64,000 nucleotides of DNA from Nostocales cyanobacterium LEGE 11386 (GCA_015207155.1 JADEXK010000018.1:23921-87920), one strand, 5' to 3'. Positions 1 through 9,670 are shown, counted from the first letter of the stretch. Translations and numbers: made by a program. The notes: generated by a model from the letters alone, not told the origin.

Positions 1-2529
1 GGCAGCCTCTGCCGCAGTTTCATACAAAGCAAGAGTTAGCTCATATTTCATATCCCAACTATTACCGGACAGCAATTCAATTCCAGCAGTTAAGTATTTC
101 ATTGCAGCTGAATAAGCTGTTGATGTCACAGCTTTATGTCCAGCAATCAGGTTCATTGCAGCTAGTTCATCTCGTTTGGCTTGATTAGTAATGAATTCCA
201 CTGCAATATTGAACTGATTTACCAGTTCAAAAATCTTTTCTTCCCGTTCTTCAACAGGAATATTCTTCAATAGAAGTAACCCAATTTTTAAGTGAATTTG
301 TTTTTTTTGCTCTGTCGGAATCAAAGAATAAGCAGCTTGTTGTACACGATCATGTACAAATTTATACTTAATTAATTGATAATTAGTCGTTAATAATTTG
401 TGCGATTCTTCCCCATTGCTCATGACCTGTTGTTCATGATCAGCTTCTGGCGAAAAATTATACCCCTCATTTTGAGGTAAAACTAATCCATCAAGCAAGG
501 CTGGCCATAGGTCTGATGCTGTATCTACTGCACTTTTTTCATGGATGATAGCCAGAGTTTTTAAGTCAAATTCATTACCAACACAAGCTGCAAGTTTCAA
601 TAATTTGTGAGTGTTCTTTGGCAACTTTTCTATTTGAATTGCCATGAATTCTACTACATCATCTGTGAGAGATAATGCTTTAATTTTTTTAATGTCATAT
701 TGCCAGTGGCCAACATCAAAATTTAATAGAATTAGTCCATCATCATATAAACACTTGAGAAATTGAGTCACAAAGAAGGGGTTACCTTTAGTTTTCGCAA
801 ACACCATTTGTGTTAAAGGAACAGCAACTACTTCAGGACAATGAAGGGTATCAGCAATCAAATGGTTTAAATCAGACTGATTTAAGGGTAAAAGATTGAT
901 GATATGAATAGCTGCACCCAGCTTGGCAATTTCGTGCAGTGTCAAATTCAATGGATGTGCATTTGAAACTTCATTATCTCTGTATGCACCAATCAGTAGT
1001 AAACTACCCTTATCCTCAACTAACTTATGCATTTCACCTGTAAGGCTAGAAGCGGTAGCCTCACTCATTAATAATTGGATAAATTTCAAAGAAACCGTAT
1101 CTGCCCACTGTAAATCATCCAAAAAAATTACCAGAGGATGCTCTTTAGTTGTAAAAACTTGAATAAATTTTTGGAACAATAAATTAAAACGATTGTAAGC
1201 GGCACTGCCAGAAAGTTCTACAACTGGAGATTGCTTACCAATAATCCGTTCGAGTTCGGGAATTACATCAGTAATTACCTGACCTTGTGTACCCAATACC
1301 AATAAAATTTTTTCTTTCCATTGGAGAATTTGGGCATCATTTTCTGAGAGTATTTGCCCAATTAAATCCCGAAAAGCTTGGACAAATCCTGATAAAGGGA
1401 TATCACGTTGAAACTGATCAAATTTCCCTTTGATAAAGTAACTATGCTGCCGCAAAATCGGTTTATGAACTTCGTTAACCACAGCAGTTTTGCCAATTCC
1501 AGAGAACCCTGTGACTAATACCATTTCAGTTGTCCCACGTGTCACGCGGTCAAAGGTAGCGAGTAGAGTTTCAACTTCACTTTGACGACCGTAAAGTTTT
1601 TCGGGAATGACAAAACGATTGGAGATATCTCGACTTTTCAACTCAAAATGTGCAATATTTCCTTTTTCTTGCCATTGGTTTCGGCACACTTCCAAGTCAT
1701 ACTTGAGTCCGTATGCACTTTGATAGCGATCTTCGGCATTTTTTGCCATCAGTTTGCTGATAATCTCAGATAATATCGGAGGAATATTGGCATTAACCCG
1801 ATTGACTTTTGGTGGCTCTTTGGCAATATGAGAATACACTAACTCCATTGGTTCAGTACTATTGAAAGGTAACTTTCCGGTGAGAAGTTCAAAGAAGGTA
1901 ACACCCAAAGAATAAAAGTCAGTGCGGTAGTCAATTCCTCGATTCATCCGTCCCGTTTGTTCGGGAGAAATATAAGCTAAAGTGCCTTCTAAAACATTGG
2001 GATTTGTCAGAACTTGAATTTCTTTTGGTAAGAGGGTAGCAAGACTAAAGTCGATAAGTTTAATCTCATATGTGGTGGGGTGAATGAGAATGTTAGCGGG
2101 TTTAATGTCTTTGTGAATGATGCGATGGCGGTGCAGTTCTTCAAGAATGGAAGCAACTTCAATGGCAATGTGGAAAAACTTACTTAAAGAAACGGCACTT
2201 TGCTCTAATTTTGCCTCTTGTCGTTGCCAATCTTTGAGGGATATCCCACCTAAATCTTCCATTACTAGGACATAGCTATTACGGTAATTTTCTAAGCTAT
2301 GGGGTTTGATTATCCCAGGAATTTCGAGGTTTTGAGTTATGGTGTATTGATTACGAAACTGAGAAATTTCTGCAAAGGTAGGATATTCATTCCGCATCAG
2401 TTTGAGAATCACAGGTTTTTGATCTTGTTCTCTGATGCCTCGATAAACTAAGGTTTTACTACCTGAATAAATTTGCTCAGTAATGTGATAGCCACTTATA
2501 GGATATACAGTATCTAATACTATTAACAT
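1..2529 (-). CDS. Ser/Thr protein kinase-AAA ATPase multidomain signalling protein (C-terminus beyond window)
   Basis: This is an 843-codon open frame that runs off the left edge of the window. It begins at ATG 2529 (MLIVLDTVYPISGY). Residues about 10-270 form a Ser/Thr kinase domain with the catalytic loop HKDIKPANIL; the usual DFG is DFSLA. Residues about 300-520 form an AAA/NACHT-like ATPase with Walker A GFSGIGKT (near residue 340) and Walker B VIFLDDLQWAD (near 468). A helical, TPR-like stretch follows. This order is that of the very large cyanobacterial proteins that go on to GAF and histidine kinase domains, so the missing part probably holds those. Function is signal transduction; the signal is unknown. 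Family assignment is firm, the full architecture is inferred. Confidence 0.9.
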   Translation of the reverse strand, partial: MLIVLDTVYPISGYHITEQIYSGSKTLVYRGIREQDQKPVILKLMRNEYPTFAEISQFRNQYTITQNLEIPGIIKPHSLENYRNSYVLVMEDLGGISLKDWQRQEAKLEQSAVSLSKFFHIAIEVASILEELHRHRIIHKDIKPANILIHPTTYEIKLIDFSLATLLPKEIQVLTNPNVLEGTLAYISPEQTGRMNRGIDYRTDFYSLGVTFFELLTGKLPFNSTEPMELVYSHIAKEPPKVNRVNANIPPILSEIISKLMAKNAEDRYQSAYGLKYDLEVCRNQWQEKGNIAHFELKSRDISNRFVIPEKLYGRQSEVETLLATFDRVTRGTTEMVLVTGFSGIGKTAVVNEVHKPILRQHSYFIKGKFDQFQRDIPLSGFVQAFRDLIGQILSENDAQILQWKEKILLVLGTQGQVITDVIPELERIIGKQSPVVELSGSAAYNRFNLLFQKFIQVFTTKEHPLVIFLDDLQWADTVSLKFIQLLMSEATASSLTGEMHKLVEDKGSLLLIGAYRDNEVSNAHPLNLTLHEIAKLGAAIHIINLLPLNQSDLNHLIADTLHCPEVVAVPLTQMVFAKTKGNPFFVTQFLKCLYDDGLILLNFDVGHWQYDIKKIKALSLTDDVVEFMAIQIEKLPKNTHKLLKLAACVGNEFDLKTLAIIHEKSAVDTASDLWPALLDGLVLPQNEGYNFSPEADHEQQVMSNGEESHKLLTTNYQLIKYKFVHDRVQQAAYSLIPTEQKKQIHLKIGLLLLKNIPVEEREEKIFELVNQFNIAVEFITNQAKRDELAAMNLIAGHKAVTSTAYSAAMKYLTAGIELLSGNSWDMKYELTLALYETAAEAA

Positions 2530-3090
2530 TCTCGCCTATACTCATACTTTGATTTCTATTTTCATTATTCCCTTTAGCGAGCGATCGCTATCATTAAATA
2601 GTCAAGTTTTTTAGTACTTTTGTTTAACTTGTTATTAAAATGTATATAAACTTAAAAATGTATTAGTGTCAACTTTACCCCTTGACTAAGTATGTACTTT
2701 ACCTTAATGAAAATGTTAGTTTTAATAATTAAAATGAGCTATCTTTAGGCTGTTTTTAAGAATTATTTTTATTTTTAAATGCAACTATAATCGGTGTATT
2801 TACCCAAACAAAAAAACTGCCGTTAACTCCAATTCATAGGTAAGTTACGGCAGAATAGATTGATAGCTGCTTGTAAAAAAATAGTATGCCTTTGAGATGA
2901 CTTTTGCTATTAGCCTGATGTTTCTCACATCAAGTGGCCTGTCAATCTCAAATCAAGTGGCATATTTAGATGCTACTCATTTTTTCTATTTTTAAGTTTT
3001 TTGAACTAACTATTGTTACCTGGATTTAATTGGGTATCCATTTTCGGAACTAGGCATTAAGAGCAGCAGGGATAATAGTAAGTGCAAATC
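2530..3090. other. intergenic region, 561 bp
   Basis: AT-rich spacer between the giant kinase gene and the response regulator. It holds a HIP1 octamer at 2581-2588 and a terminator-like hairpin at 2811-2853 (listed separately). A short direct repeat, ATCAAGTGGC, occurs near 2928 and 2954. I see no coding frame with family features here. Confidence 0.6.
2811..2853 (-). terminator. rho-independent terminator of the response regulator gene
   Basis: Read on the minus strand, arms CTGCCGTAACT and AGTTAACGGCAG pair with a single bulge and are followed by seven T residues. It lies about 240 nt downstream of the stop codon of the response regulator gene, in the right orientation. Confidence 0.65.
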
Positions 3091-3720
3091 CTACTTGAAT
3101 TTTTGTTTAATAAAGGTCACTACCTGAGCTAGCTGTTTCTTCAAGCCATCAATTTCTGCTTGCATTGTGACAATTTTTTCATTCAACGCATTTACTTCTG
3201 CTGAAGCAGCTACTTCAGTTTCAGAGGTTACTACGGTAGTATTTGCAATAGTAGAAGTTGCTGCCGTGCCATTTTTAACGGCAATGGTTGCTACTGTACC
3301 ATTTGTAGCCACAGCTGCGACTGGAACTTGCTCTGAGCGAGGCTGTTTCGCCTTAGCCATCGCTGATTTAATCGCATTAATCAGTTGTTTCTGGTCAAAA
3401 GGTTTTCCCAGAAATTCAAAATATTCAAAAGGTTCAGGGATTTTCTCCGTCACCTCCTCCTTGCGACCAGACATGATCACTAAAGGAATCTTCCTTAACT
3501 CAGGCTGTGCTTGAACTTGCTGGAAAACTTCCCAGCCGCTCATTTTAGGCAAGAGAAAATCCAACATAATCAAGCTGAGTTTTTCCTGACGGATGAAATT
3601 GAATCCTTCCAAACCGTCTTTGGCTTCTAATACCTCGAAATTGCCCGGAGGCAGCATTTCTCGTACTTTTACCCTGACAACTGTAGTGTCATCGATAACT
3701 AAAATTTTGTTACTTGCCAC
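3091..3720 (-). CDS. response regulator with receiver domain and C-terminal coiled coil
   Basis: The protein has 209 residues. Residues 4-122 form a CheY-like receiver domain: acidic pair D10-D11, phosphoacceptor D54 (MLDFLLPKMSG), S84 (VIMSG) and K106 (LGKPF). No DNA-binding output domain follows. Instead there is a Thr/Val/Ala-rich linker (about 130-170) and a short C-terminal coiled coil (about 175-209). It is probably a single-domain output or scaffold protein acting by protein-protein contact. The gene is monocistronic, with a terminator about 240 nt downstream. No cognate histidine kinase is adjacent; the hybrid kinase at 6.3 kb is separated by unrelated genes. Confidence 0.9.
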   Translation of the reverse strand: MASNKILVIDDTTVVRVKVREMLPPGNFEVLEAKDGLEGFNFIRQEKLSLIMLDFLLPKMSGWEVFQQVQAQPELRKIPLVIMSGRKEEVTEKIPEPFEYFEFLGKPFDQKQLINAIKSAMAKAKQPRSEQVPVAAVATNGTVATIAVKNGTAATSTIANTTVVTSETEVAASAEVNALNEKIVTMQAEIDGLKKQLAQVVTFIKQKFK

Positions 3721-3978
3721 AACTTATTGCTCTAACAGAAATTTTAAGTGTAAATAGCGGCTATGCCGATTAACCTTGAGAATGCTCCCACTATATCCAA
3801 ATTTTTTATTGATTGGGGGATAGTATATTTCGGTATAAATGACATTATTAGTGGTAGTTTACAAAACTAGTGCTTATATTCTTTGAAATTTGTGTCATGG
3901 TGATATTTAAGGCTTGAACCTTGCTCCAGTGCAGAGGAAATTCGCCCCAAAGTACTTTCGGATCTTGCTTGGATATCT

Positions 3979-4911
3979 ATGACTTCGTTACAACCAGCCC
4001 AACTCAAGTCAGAAATTATGGCAATGCCTAGCTGGTTACGTCGCCCCATTGGCAAGGCTAGTGAACTTTCTACTGTACAACGCATTATTAAGCAGCGCCA
4101 AATTCACACAATTTGCGAAGAAGGACGTTGCCCTAACCGGGGAGAGTGCTACGCCCAAAAAACTGCAACTTTTTTACTAATGGGCCCAGTTTGCACCCGC
4201 TCTTGTGCTTTTTGTCAAGTAGATAAAGGTCATGCACCGATGCCTATTGACTCAGAGGAACCACGCAAAGTAGCAGAAGCAGTGCAGCTTTTGGGATTGC
4301 GTTATGTGGTGCTGACTTCTGTCGCCCGTGATGACTTGCCAGATCAGGGAGCGGGGCAGTTTGTGAAAACGATAGAGACAATTCGCCAGTTAAACCCAGA
4401 AACTCAAATTGAAGTGCTGATACCAGATTTTTGGGGTGGTGCAGGTGCTGGGGAATCAGGACAACGGCAAAGAATAGGCACAATTGTCACAGTTAAGCCA
4501 GCTTGTTTCAATCACAATGTAGAGACAGTGAGGCGATTAACTGGCCCAGTCCGTCGGGGAGCAAAGTACGATCGCTCGCTACGAGTGCTGGCTATAGTCA
4601 AAGAAATCGACTCAACTATCCCCACCAAATCAGGTTTGATGCTGGGACACGGCGAAACTAGGGAAGAAGTCATTGCCACAATGGCAGATTTAAGAGCGGT
4701 AGGGTGCGATCGCCTAACTATTGGGCAATATATGCGTCCTTCCTTGGAACATTTGCCAGTGCAAAAATACTGGACACCAGAAGAATTTGATGCCTTGGGC
4801 AGCGTAGCATGGGAAATGGGATTCAACCACGTCCGTTCTGGGCCTCTGGTTCGTAGTTCTTACCATGCGGGTGAAGATAGGGGACAGGTGACAGGGGACA
4901 GAGGACAATAA
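3979..4911 (+). CDS. lipA: lipoyl synthase
   Basis: Radical SAM enzyme that inserts two sulfurs into protein-bound octanoyl groups to make the lipoyl cofactor. The protein has 310 residues. The auxiliary cluster motif CX4CX5C is C46/C51/C57 and the radical SAM motif CX3CX2C is C72/C76/C79 (CTRSCAFC). The C-terminal RSSYHA signature is present at about 292-297. The start MTSLQPAQL is kept because the conserved [11 protein letters not shown] follows at the usual distance. The last 11 residues ([11 protein letters not shown]) are encoded by a GGGGACAG-type repeat and are not part of the family core. Cyanobacteria often carry two lipA genes; this looks like the LipA2 type, which is an inference. 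Confidence 0.96.
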   Translation: MTSLQPAQLKSEIMAMPSWLRRPIGKASELSTVQRIIKQRQIHTICEEGRCPNRGECYAQKTATFLLMGPVCTRSCAFCQVDKGHAPMPIDSEEPRKVAEAVQLLGLRYVVLTSVARDDLPDQGAGQFVKTIETIRQLNPETQIEVLIPDFWGGAGAGESGQRQRIGTIVTVKPACFNHNVETVRRLTGPVRRGAKYDRSLRVLAIVKEIDSTIPTKSGLMLGHGETREEVIATMADLRAVGCDRLTIGQYMRPSLEHLPVQKYWTPEEFDALGSVAWEMGFNHVRSGPLVRSSYHAGEDRGQVTGDRGQ

Positions 4912-5050
4912 CGAAAATACTTTCTCATCCTCCCCATTCCCTCATCCCCCCATCTCCATTCCCAAAGACAAAAACATTTTTAAAGAATTTGGGTTTTTGG
5001 TACAGCTGTTTGGTATTTCTTAGAAAGTCGTGACATTTGGAGAACCGCTT

Positions 5051-5188
5051 ATGACTGCTAAAAGCAAGAATTCCGCTATTGCCGATAGTGGTGCTAAACC
5101 TCCCTACGCCTTTCGCACAGGTTGGGCAATACTGCTGTTAGCTATCAATTTCTTGGTTGCAGCTTATTATTTCCACATCATTGAATAA
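5051..5188 (+). CDS. psaX: photosystem I subunit PsaX
   Basis: A 45-residue single-membrane-span protein that binds at the edge of the photosystem I complex. The sequence contains YAFRTGWAILLLAINFLVAA and YYFHIIE, which closely resembles the PsaX of thermophilic cyanobacteria as I recall it. A soluble N-terminal tail of about 20 residues precedes one hydrophobic helix (about 24-42). The ATG at 5051 follows a GGAG (5039-5042) by eight bases. The gene ends 21 bp before the convergent permease gene and is probably monocistronic. Confidence 0.9.
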   Translation: MTAKSKNSAIADSGAKPPYAFRTGWAILLLAINFLVAAYYFHIIE

Positions 5189-5209
5189 TTAGAAGTGGAG
5201 TGGTGCTGC

Positions 5210-6076
5210 TCAAATCGTGCCTTTGAATAAACCTTTGGGGCGAATGAGCAGCACCAAAATCATAATTAATAGCGCTATACCTTGTTTATACTGAGAACCT
5301 AACCAAAGGGTGCTGAGTTCTTGGGCAATACCAATGATAAAAGCTGCGGCGATCGCTCCATAGGGGTTGCCGATACCACCTAAAATTACTGAGGCAAATA
5401 AGGGTAAGATTAAAAACCACCCCATATTTGGGCGTACAGCTGTAATCAATCCGTACATACTGCCACCCATAGACGTAAGTGTGCCAGCAATTAGCCAAGT
5501 CCAGAAAATTACTTGCTCCACGTTGATGCCAGAAACTCTAGCTAAGTCTAGATCATCAGCAACTGCTCGCATAGCTTTACCAATTTTGGTGTTTTGTAGT
5601 AGATAGTGCAAAGCTAAAATTGCCAATACTGCTAACCCTAGTACCAACAATTGATTTTGTGGTACTTTTAGACCGAAAATATCCAAAGCTGGGGTAACGG
5701 GTAAATTGTAATTTTGGTTTTGGCCGCCCCACAGGAAAATAATGCCGTTGCGGAGGAATAAAGCAAGTCCAATAGAAATAATAATTAGTGTTGTGGAAGT
5801 GGCACGAATAGAGCGCATCCTAGACCACAACAATTTTTCCGAAACCAGCATCACCGCTACTGTTCCCACCGCCGCCAGAATTATTGATAGCCAAATATTT
5901 ATCCCAATAGTATTGACTAACAAAGTTAAGTAGGCTCCCAAAGTCAAAAAATCACCGTGGGCAAAATTTGACAACCGTAAAATCCCGTAGGTAAGAGTGA
6001 GTCCTACGGCTGCTAGAGCGATAATACTGCCTACGGCAATTCCGTTGACGATCAGTTGAGCAATTTGTGTATCCAT
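5210..6076 (-). CDS. livH: branched-chain/neutral amino acid ABC transporter permease, LivH type
   Basis: A 288-residue integral membrane permease of the HAAT (LivH/LivM) ABC family, with about eight hydrophobic segments. Family signatures are the N-terminal NGIAVGSIIALAAVGLTLTYG, the GDFLTLGAY segment and the ABC-contact loop MRAVADDLDLARVSGINV. It should form the inner-membrane channel together with a LivM-type permease, two ATPases and a binding protein, none of which is encoded nearby. Scattered genes for such a transporter are known in Anabaena (the N-I/Nat system), so this could be NatD, but the sequence alone does not prove it. A urea permease (UrtB) is less likely because the protein is short and lacks the urt neighbours. 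Confidence 0.88.
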   Translation of the reverse strand: MDTQIAQLIVNGIAVGSIIALAAVGLTLTYGILRLSNFAHGDFLTLGAYLTLLVNTIGINIWLSIILAAVGTVAVMLVSEKLLWSRMRSIRATSTTLIIISIGLALFLRNGIIFLWGGQNQNYNLPVTPALDIFGLKVPQNQLLVLGLAVLAILALHYLLQNTKIGKAMRAVADDLDLARVSGINVEQVIFWTWLIAGTLTSMGGSMYGLITAVRPNMGWFLILPLFASVILGGIGNPYGAIAAAFIIGIAQELSTLWLGSQYKQGIALLIMILVLLIRPKGLFKGTI

Positions 6077-6262
6077 AGTTTTAGCTAAATTCAGCTACTC
6101 CAAAGAAATTGTCAGTGAGTGATTTTTAATAAAAATGTTTAGTTGAGCAGTTACAATCGACACTTTAAGGTTATTGTTTAGCAATACACAAAAATAGTGA
6201 GTTAATATACATAGAATCTTGTTCGCATTTTTATGCCAAGCTAAACTTGTTCAACGGTCGAG

Positions 6263-8074
6263 TTGACCATGCAGCAGTATTCAAGCTTACCAGAACGAAA
6301 CTCACAGATAGATACAACGCCAACAGTTTTGACAACAGTCCAGCAACTTCGCGCCGAGTTGTGGCTGGAACGCAGTTTGAACCAGTTGCAAGCTCGCCTG
6401 AATGATTGTCTACTTTCTGCTTGTACTACTGTCCCACAAGGAGAAGCCACGGAAGCAGAAATTTTTCAAACAGTGGTAGATGAACTCGACCGTGCTTTGA
6501 ATAGTATTAAGGTCGCGATCACTTTGTGGCAACCGCAAAAAAATGTTGCCCAAGTTTGCTATGTTTCTCGTTCTTCATCCCGACTTCCACCGCATCCAGT
6601 TTTAAAGAATCAAGGAAAAAAGCTGCGATTGAAATTGCAAGAAGTGATAGAACTCGAAGATTTGCAGCAGCTTGAGAGCCAACAACCACAGATTACCTGG
6701 CGCTTAACTGATGATGCTAATGGCATTATTGGCTGGCTAATTATTACTAAAGCTTCCCCAAAGCCTGATTGTGAATCATTTACAGGATTCACGGCGCAAC
6801 TGCTAGCGCGCTCTATTAAGCAGTGTGCAACTGCACTAGCACAGTTGCAAAAAATTAAATCTTTACAACAACGTTCTCAACAGTTAGGTAGCTCTAATCA
6901 ACAACTAGAGCGCACTAATCAACTCAAAAATCAGTTTCTGGCTAATACCAGTCATGAAATCCGCACACCTTTAAGTTCCATCATTGGTTTTACTCATTTG
7001 CTGTTAGCCCAAGGCTACGATACAACCAGTGAACGCCATCAAGAGTATTTAAATATCATTCAGTCTAGTGGCAAGCACTTGTTAACATTAATTAACGACA
7101 TTTTAGACCTCTCCAAAATTGAAGCTAACCAGCTGGAGGTGGAGTGGGAAAACGTGAATGTCCCAGAGATGTGTCGCAATGTTTTGGCACTTGTGAAAGA
7201 GAAAGCCGCTAGCAAAGGCTTGAAACTGTGTTTAGAATTAGATCCTGATGTCACAACCATAGTTGCTGATCCCCTCCGACTCAAGCAAATGCTATTAAAT
7301 TTGCTGTTTAACGCTCTCAAGTTTACCAGCACAGGTACTGTTGGCTTAAATGTTGTGGCTAAAGGTGGATTTGTACATTTTATAATTTGGGATACAGGGA
7401 TTGGCATCTCCAAAGAAGACCAAACTCGACTGTTTCAACCCTATTTCCAAATTACCAATACTGTAGCTAGTCGTGGTGAAGGTACTGGTTTAGGGTTAAC
7501 TGTGACTCGCAAATTGGCTGAAATGCATTGTGGTCGCGTGGAAGTAGAATCTCAAATTGACCACGGTTCGCGTTTTACTATCATCCTTCCCATCCAAGCT
7601 TGTGGGCAAGTGGAGGAAAATGGGGGAGATAAGAGAGATAAGGGTGATGAGGAAGTAAATAATACACCCATTACACCCAGCACTTCTCCTGATATTTTAT
7701 TGGTAGAAGATGACTTACCCAATGGCGAATTGATGCGAATTTATTTAAGTAAATTGGGATATCAGGTCACTTGGGTCAAGAACGCTACCGCAATGTGGGA
7801 AGCTCTCACACAGCTAAACCCGGCATTAATTTTAATGGATATTCAGTTACCAGATGGAAACGGGTTAAAGCTAGTGCGGCAGTTGCGAAATAATCCGCAG
7901 TATCGGATGATGCCAGTTATTGCCCAAACAGCAATGGCCATGAAAGGCGATCGCGAAACTTGTTTAGCGGCTGGAGTCAATGATTATATTTCTAAACCGA
8001 TTGATTTACCACTGCTAGCCAGTTTAGTCACCAAGTATAGTCAATTACCAAAATTAGGGGTTGAAGGAAGATAA
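6263..8074 (+). CDS. hybrid sensor histidine kinase with receiver domain
   Basis: A soluble protein of 603 residues. Residues about 60-190 look like a GAF-type sensory domain; a short coiled coil leads to the HisKA domain with the phosphoacceptor H231 (NTSHEIRTPLSS). The HATPase_c domain follows (about 330-450), with DTGIGI and a G-rich lid GEGTGLGL. A receiver domain occupies about 475-592, with acidic pair ED, phosphoacceptor D526 (LMDIQLPDG) and a lysine in YISKPID. The linker before the receiver (about 452-475, VEENGGDKRDKGDEE) is encoded by a repeat of the kind usually found between genes. Start may be ATG 6263 or 6269. There is no adjacent partner gene. Confidence 0.93.
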   Translation: MTMQQYSSLPERNSQIDTTPTVLTTVQQLRAELWLERSLNQLQARLNDCLLSACTTVPQGEATEAEIFQTVVDELDRALNSIKVAITLWQPQKNVAQVCYVSRSSSRLPPHPVLKNQGKKLRLKLQEVIELEDLQQLESQQPQITWRLTDDANGIIGWLIITKASPKPDCESFTGFTAQLLARSIKQCATALAQLQKIKSLQQRSQQLGSSNQQLERTNQLKNQFLANTSHEIRTPLSSIIGFTHLLLAQGYDTTSERHQEYLNIIQSSGKHLLTLINDILDLSKIEANQLEVEWENVNVPEMCRNVLALVKEKAASKGLKLCLELDPDVTTIVADPLRLKQMLLNLLFNALKFTSTGTVGLNVVAKGGFVHFIIWDTGIGISKEDQTRLFQPYFQITNTVASRGEGTGLGLTVTRKLAEMHCGRVEVESQIDHGSRFTIILPIQACGQVEENGGDKRDKGDEEVNNTPITPSTSPDILLVEDDLPNGELMRIYLSKLGYQVTWVKNATAMWEALTQLNPALILMDIQLPDGNGLKLVRQLRNNPQYRMMPVIAQTAMAMKGDRETCLAAGVNDYISKPIDLPLLASLVTKYSQLPKLGVEGR

Positions 8075-8123
8075 CGAACGGTTCCGGTGCAGTACATAGT
8101 TGTAAATTTTTCCGCCCACTTAC

Positions 8124-8453
8124 TTACGTCAACACCAAAATACTTTCTACACTAACTTCAAACTTGCTGATAATTTCATAATTATCTCGCAGGATTTGAA
8201 CAATTTTGAATGTTGGGCTATTGCCAATACCCAGATAGATAAATTTTGGTGGATGACCATAGAGAAAACTACGCTGATGAAAATCAGAATCTTTGGAAAC
8301 AATCACAAAGTTATTCACTTTAGCGTATTCCCAGATAAGCGCGTCATCAGTGTTAGTCAAGTCTAAAATTTTGACGTGTACCGAATCGAGGTACAAATCT
8401 AAAATTTTGGTGATAATTCGGTCTGAGAGGTTTTCATCTAACAGCAGTTTCAC
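8124..8453 (-). CDS. DUF5615 PIN-like toxin
   Basis: A 109-residue protein of the Mut7-C/DUF5615 PIN-like family, presumed to be an RNase toxin. The N-terminal KLLLDENLS and the central VIVSKDSDF carry the conserved acidic residues of the family active site. The start codon is GTG at 8453, and the four bases GTGA are shared with the stop of the upstream DUF433 gene, so translation is probably coupled. DUF433 and DUF5615 genes form a widespread type II toxin-antitoxin pair. Toxicity is inferred. Confidence 0.85.
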   Translation of the reverse strand: MKLLLDENLSDRIITKILDLYLDSVHVKILDLTNTDDALIWEYAKVNNFVIVSKDSDFHQRSFLYGHPPKFIYLGIGNSPTFKIVQILRDNYEIISKFEVSVESILVLT

Positions 8454-8674
8454 ACAGATGCAACAAATAATTTTTTCTCACGATCAGCAGCAAAGGCGAG
8501 ACAGGCTTTGATGTCTTCAGAGGTTAGTTCAGAAAAATCGGCTAAGATTTCTTCTTCCGTCATGCCACCTGCTAGATATTCTAAGATGTCGTACACAGTG
8601 ATTCGCATTCTGCGGATACAGGGCTTACCACTGCGTTTTCCAGGTTCAATGGTAATAATGTTGTGGTAATCCAT
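8450..8674 (-). CDS. DUF433 antitoxin
   Basis: A 74-residue protein with the DUF433 signature: IEPGKRSGKPCIRRMRITVYDILEYLAGGMTEE is spread over residues 9-41, with a winged-helix-like fold expected. It is the first gene of the pair and overlaps the toxin gene by four bases (GTGA). Antitoxins of this kind usually repress their own operon; a tandem 11-bp repeat lies 24-45 bp upstream of the start (8698-8719) and is a plausible operator. Confidence 0.85.
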   Translation of the reverse strand: MDYHNIITIEPGKRSGKPCIRRMRITVYDILEYLAGGMTEEEILADFSELTSEDIKACLAFAADREKKLFVASV

Positions 8675-8697
8675 ACTTCACCGCGATTAGGAAACTA

Positions 8698-8719
8698 AAT
8701 TAATATGCAATTAATATGC
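8698..8719. promoter_or_regulatory. tandem 11-bp repeat upstream of DUF433/DUF5615 operon
   Basis: Two perfect, adjacent copies of AATTAATATGC end 23 bp before the antitoxin start codon. The position suggests an operator or promoter element for autoregulation. This is an inference from position and repetition only. Confidence 0.4.
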
Positions 8720-8845
8720 AGTCATAGTTCTTTCCCTAGACTTGCTCACAGCATAACATGAGCTTTATCAAGGAGTTTTAGCTCTCACTCGACAACGCTA
8801 AACTAGAATTGATGGGGTGCTATATGTTTTTGCCAGGATAGGGAA

Positions 8846-9670
8846 ATGATGCTGACAGAAAAACTTGAGCAATTAAAAGCTTTATTTACAGAAATGGAGC
8901 AGGCTTTGATTGCCTACTCTGGAGGCATTGATAGTACTTTGGTTGCCAAAATTGCCTATGATGTGTTGGGCGATCGCGCTTTGGCTGTGACGGCTGTTTC
9001 GCCTTCGTTGTTGCCAGAAGAGTTGGAAGATGCCAAAATTCAAGCTGTAACTATCGGATTTTTGCATAAAATTGTCCACACTCACGAAATGGACAATCCC
9101 AATTACACTTCTAATCCTGTCAATCGCTGTTATTTTTGCAAAAGCGAATTACACGACACTCTCAAACCTCTAGCTTTGAAGTTGGGTTATCCCTATGTTG
9201 TGGATGGGGTAAATGCTGATGATTTACAGGATTATCGCCCAGGTATTCAAGCAGCTAAGGAAAGAGGCGCGCGATCGCCTTTAGCTGAAGTTGGTGTTAC
9301 CAAAGTCGAGGTCCGTCAACTTGCACAACAACTCGGTTTACCTTGGTGGGATAAACCCGCGCAACCTTGTCTTAGTTCTCGGTTTCCCTACGGTGAAGAA
9401 ATTACTGTAGCCAAGTTACAAAGGGTGGGTAGGGCAGAAATATACTTACGAAAGTTGGGTTGGCAGAATTTGCGTGTGCGTTCTGAAGGCGATACAGCAC
9501 GAATTGAATTACCGCCAGCACAAATCAAAGATTTTGTCTTAACTACGGATTTACAAGCAGTAGTGGCGGCATTTCAGGAGTTGGGATTTATTTACGTCAC
9601 CCTCGATTTGGAAGGTTATCGTAGTGGCAAATTAAATCAGGTTTTAAATCGGCAAGCCTTGGGTGTGTGA
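8846..9670 (+). CDS. larE: LarE-type ATP-dependent sulfur transferase
   Basis: A PP-loop ATPase of 274 residues that activates the pyridinium dinucleotide carboxylate and gives it sulfur during synthesis of the nickel-pincer cofactor. The PP-loop is S25-GGIDS. Three cysteines, C95 and C98 (CYFC) and C175 (QPCLSSRF), match the arrangement of the LarE subtype that binds a [4Fe-4S] cluster, rather than the single sacrificial cysteine of the Lactobacillus enzyme; that function is inferred. No larA, larB or larC is nearby. A purine-rich AGGATAGGG precedes the start. ATG 8846 and 8849 are both possible. Confidence 0.9.
   Translation: MMLTEKLEQLKALFTEMEQALIAYSGGIDSTLVAKIAYDVLGDRALAVTAVSPSLLPEELEDAKIQAVTIGFLHKIVHTHEMDNPNYTSNPVNRCYFCKSELHDTLKPLALKLGYPYVVDGVNADDLQDYRPGIQAAKERGARSPLAEVGVTKVEVRQLAQQLGLPWWDKPAQPCLSSRFPYGEEITVAKLQRVGRAEIYLRKLGWQNLRVRSEGDTARIELPPAQIKDFVLTTDLQAVVAAFQELGFIYVTLDLEGYRSGKLNQVLNRQALGV

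Noticed and set aside
3867..4085. 72-residue open frame on the minus strand over the lipA start
   Set aside because: It overlaps lipA on the opposite strand and has no family features; it is a frame shadow.
5210..6076. LivH-type permease as urea permease UrtB
   Set aside because: UrtB proteins are usually longer and lie in urtABCDE clusters; neither is true here.
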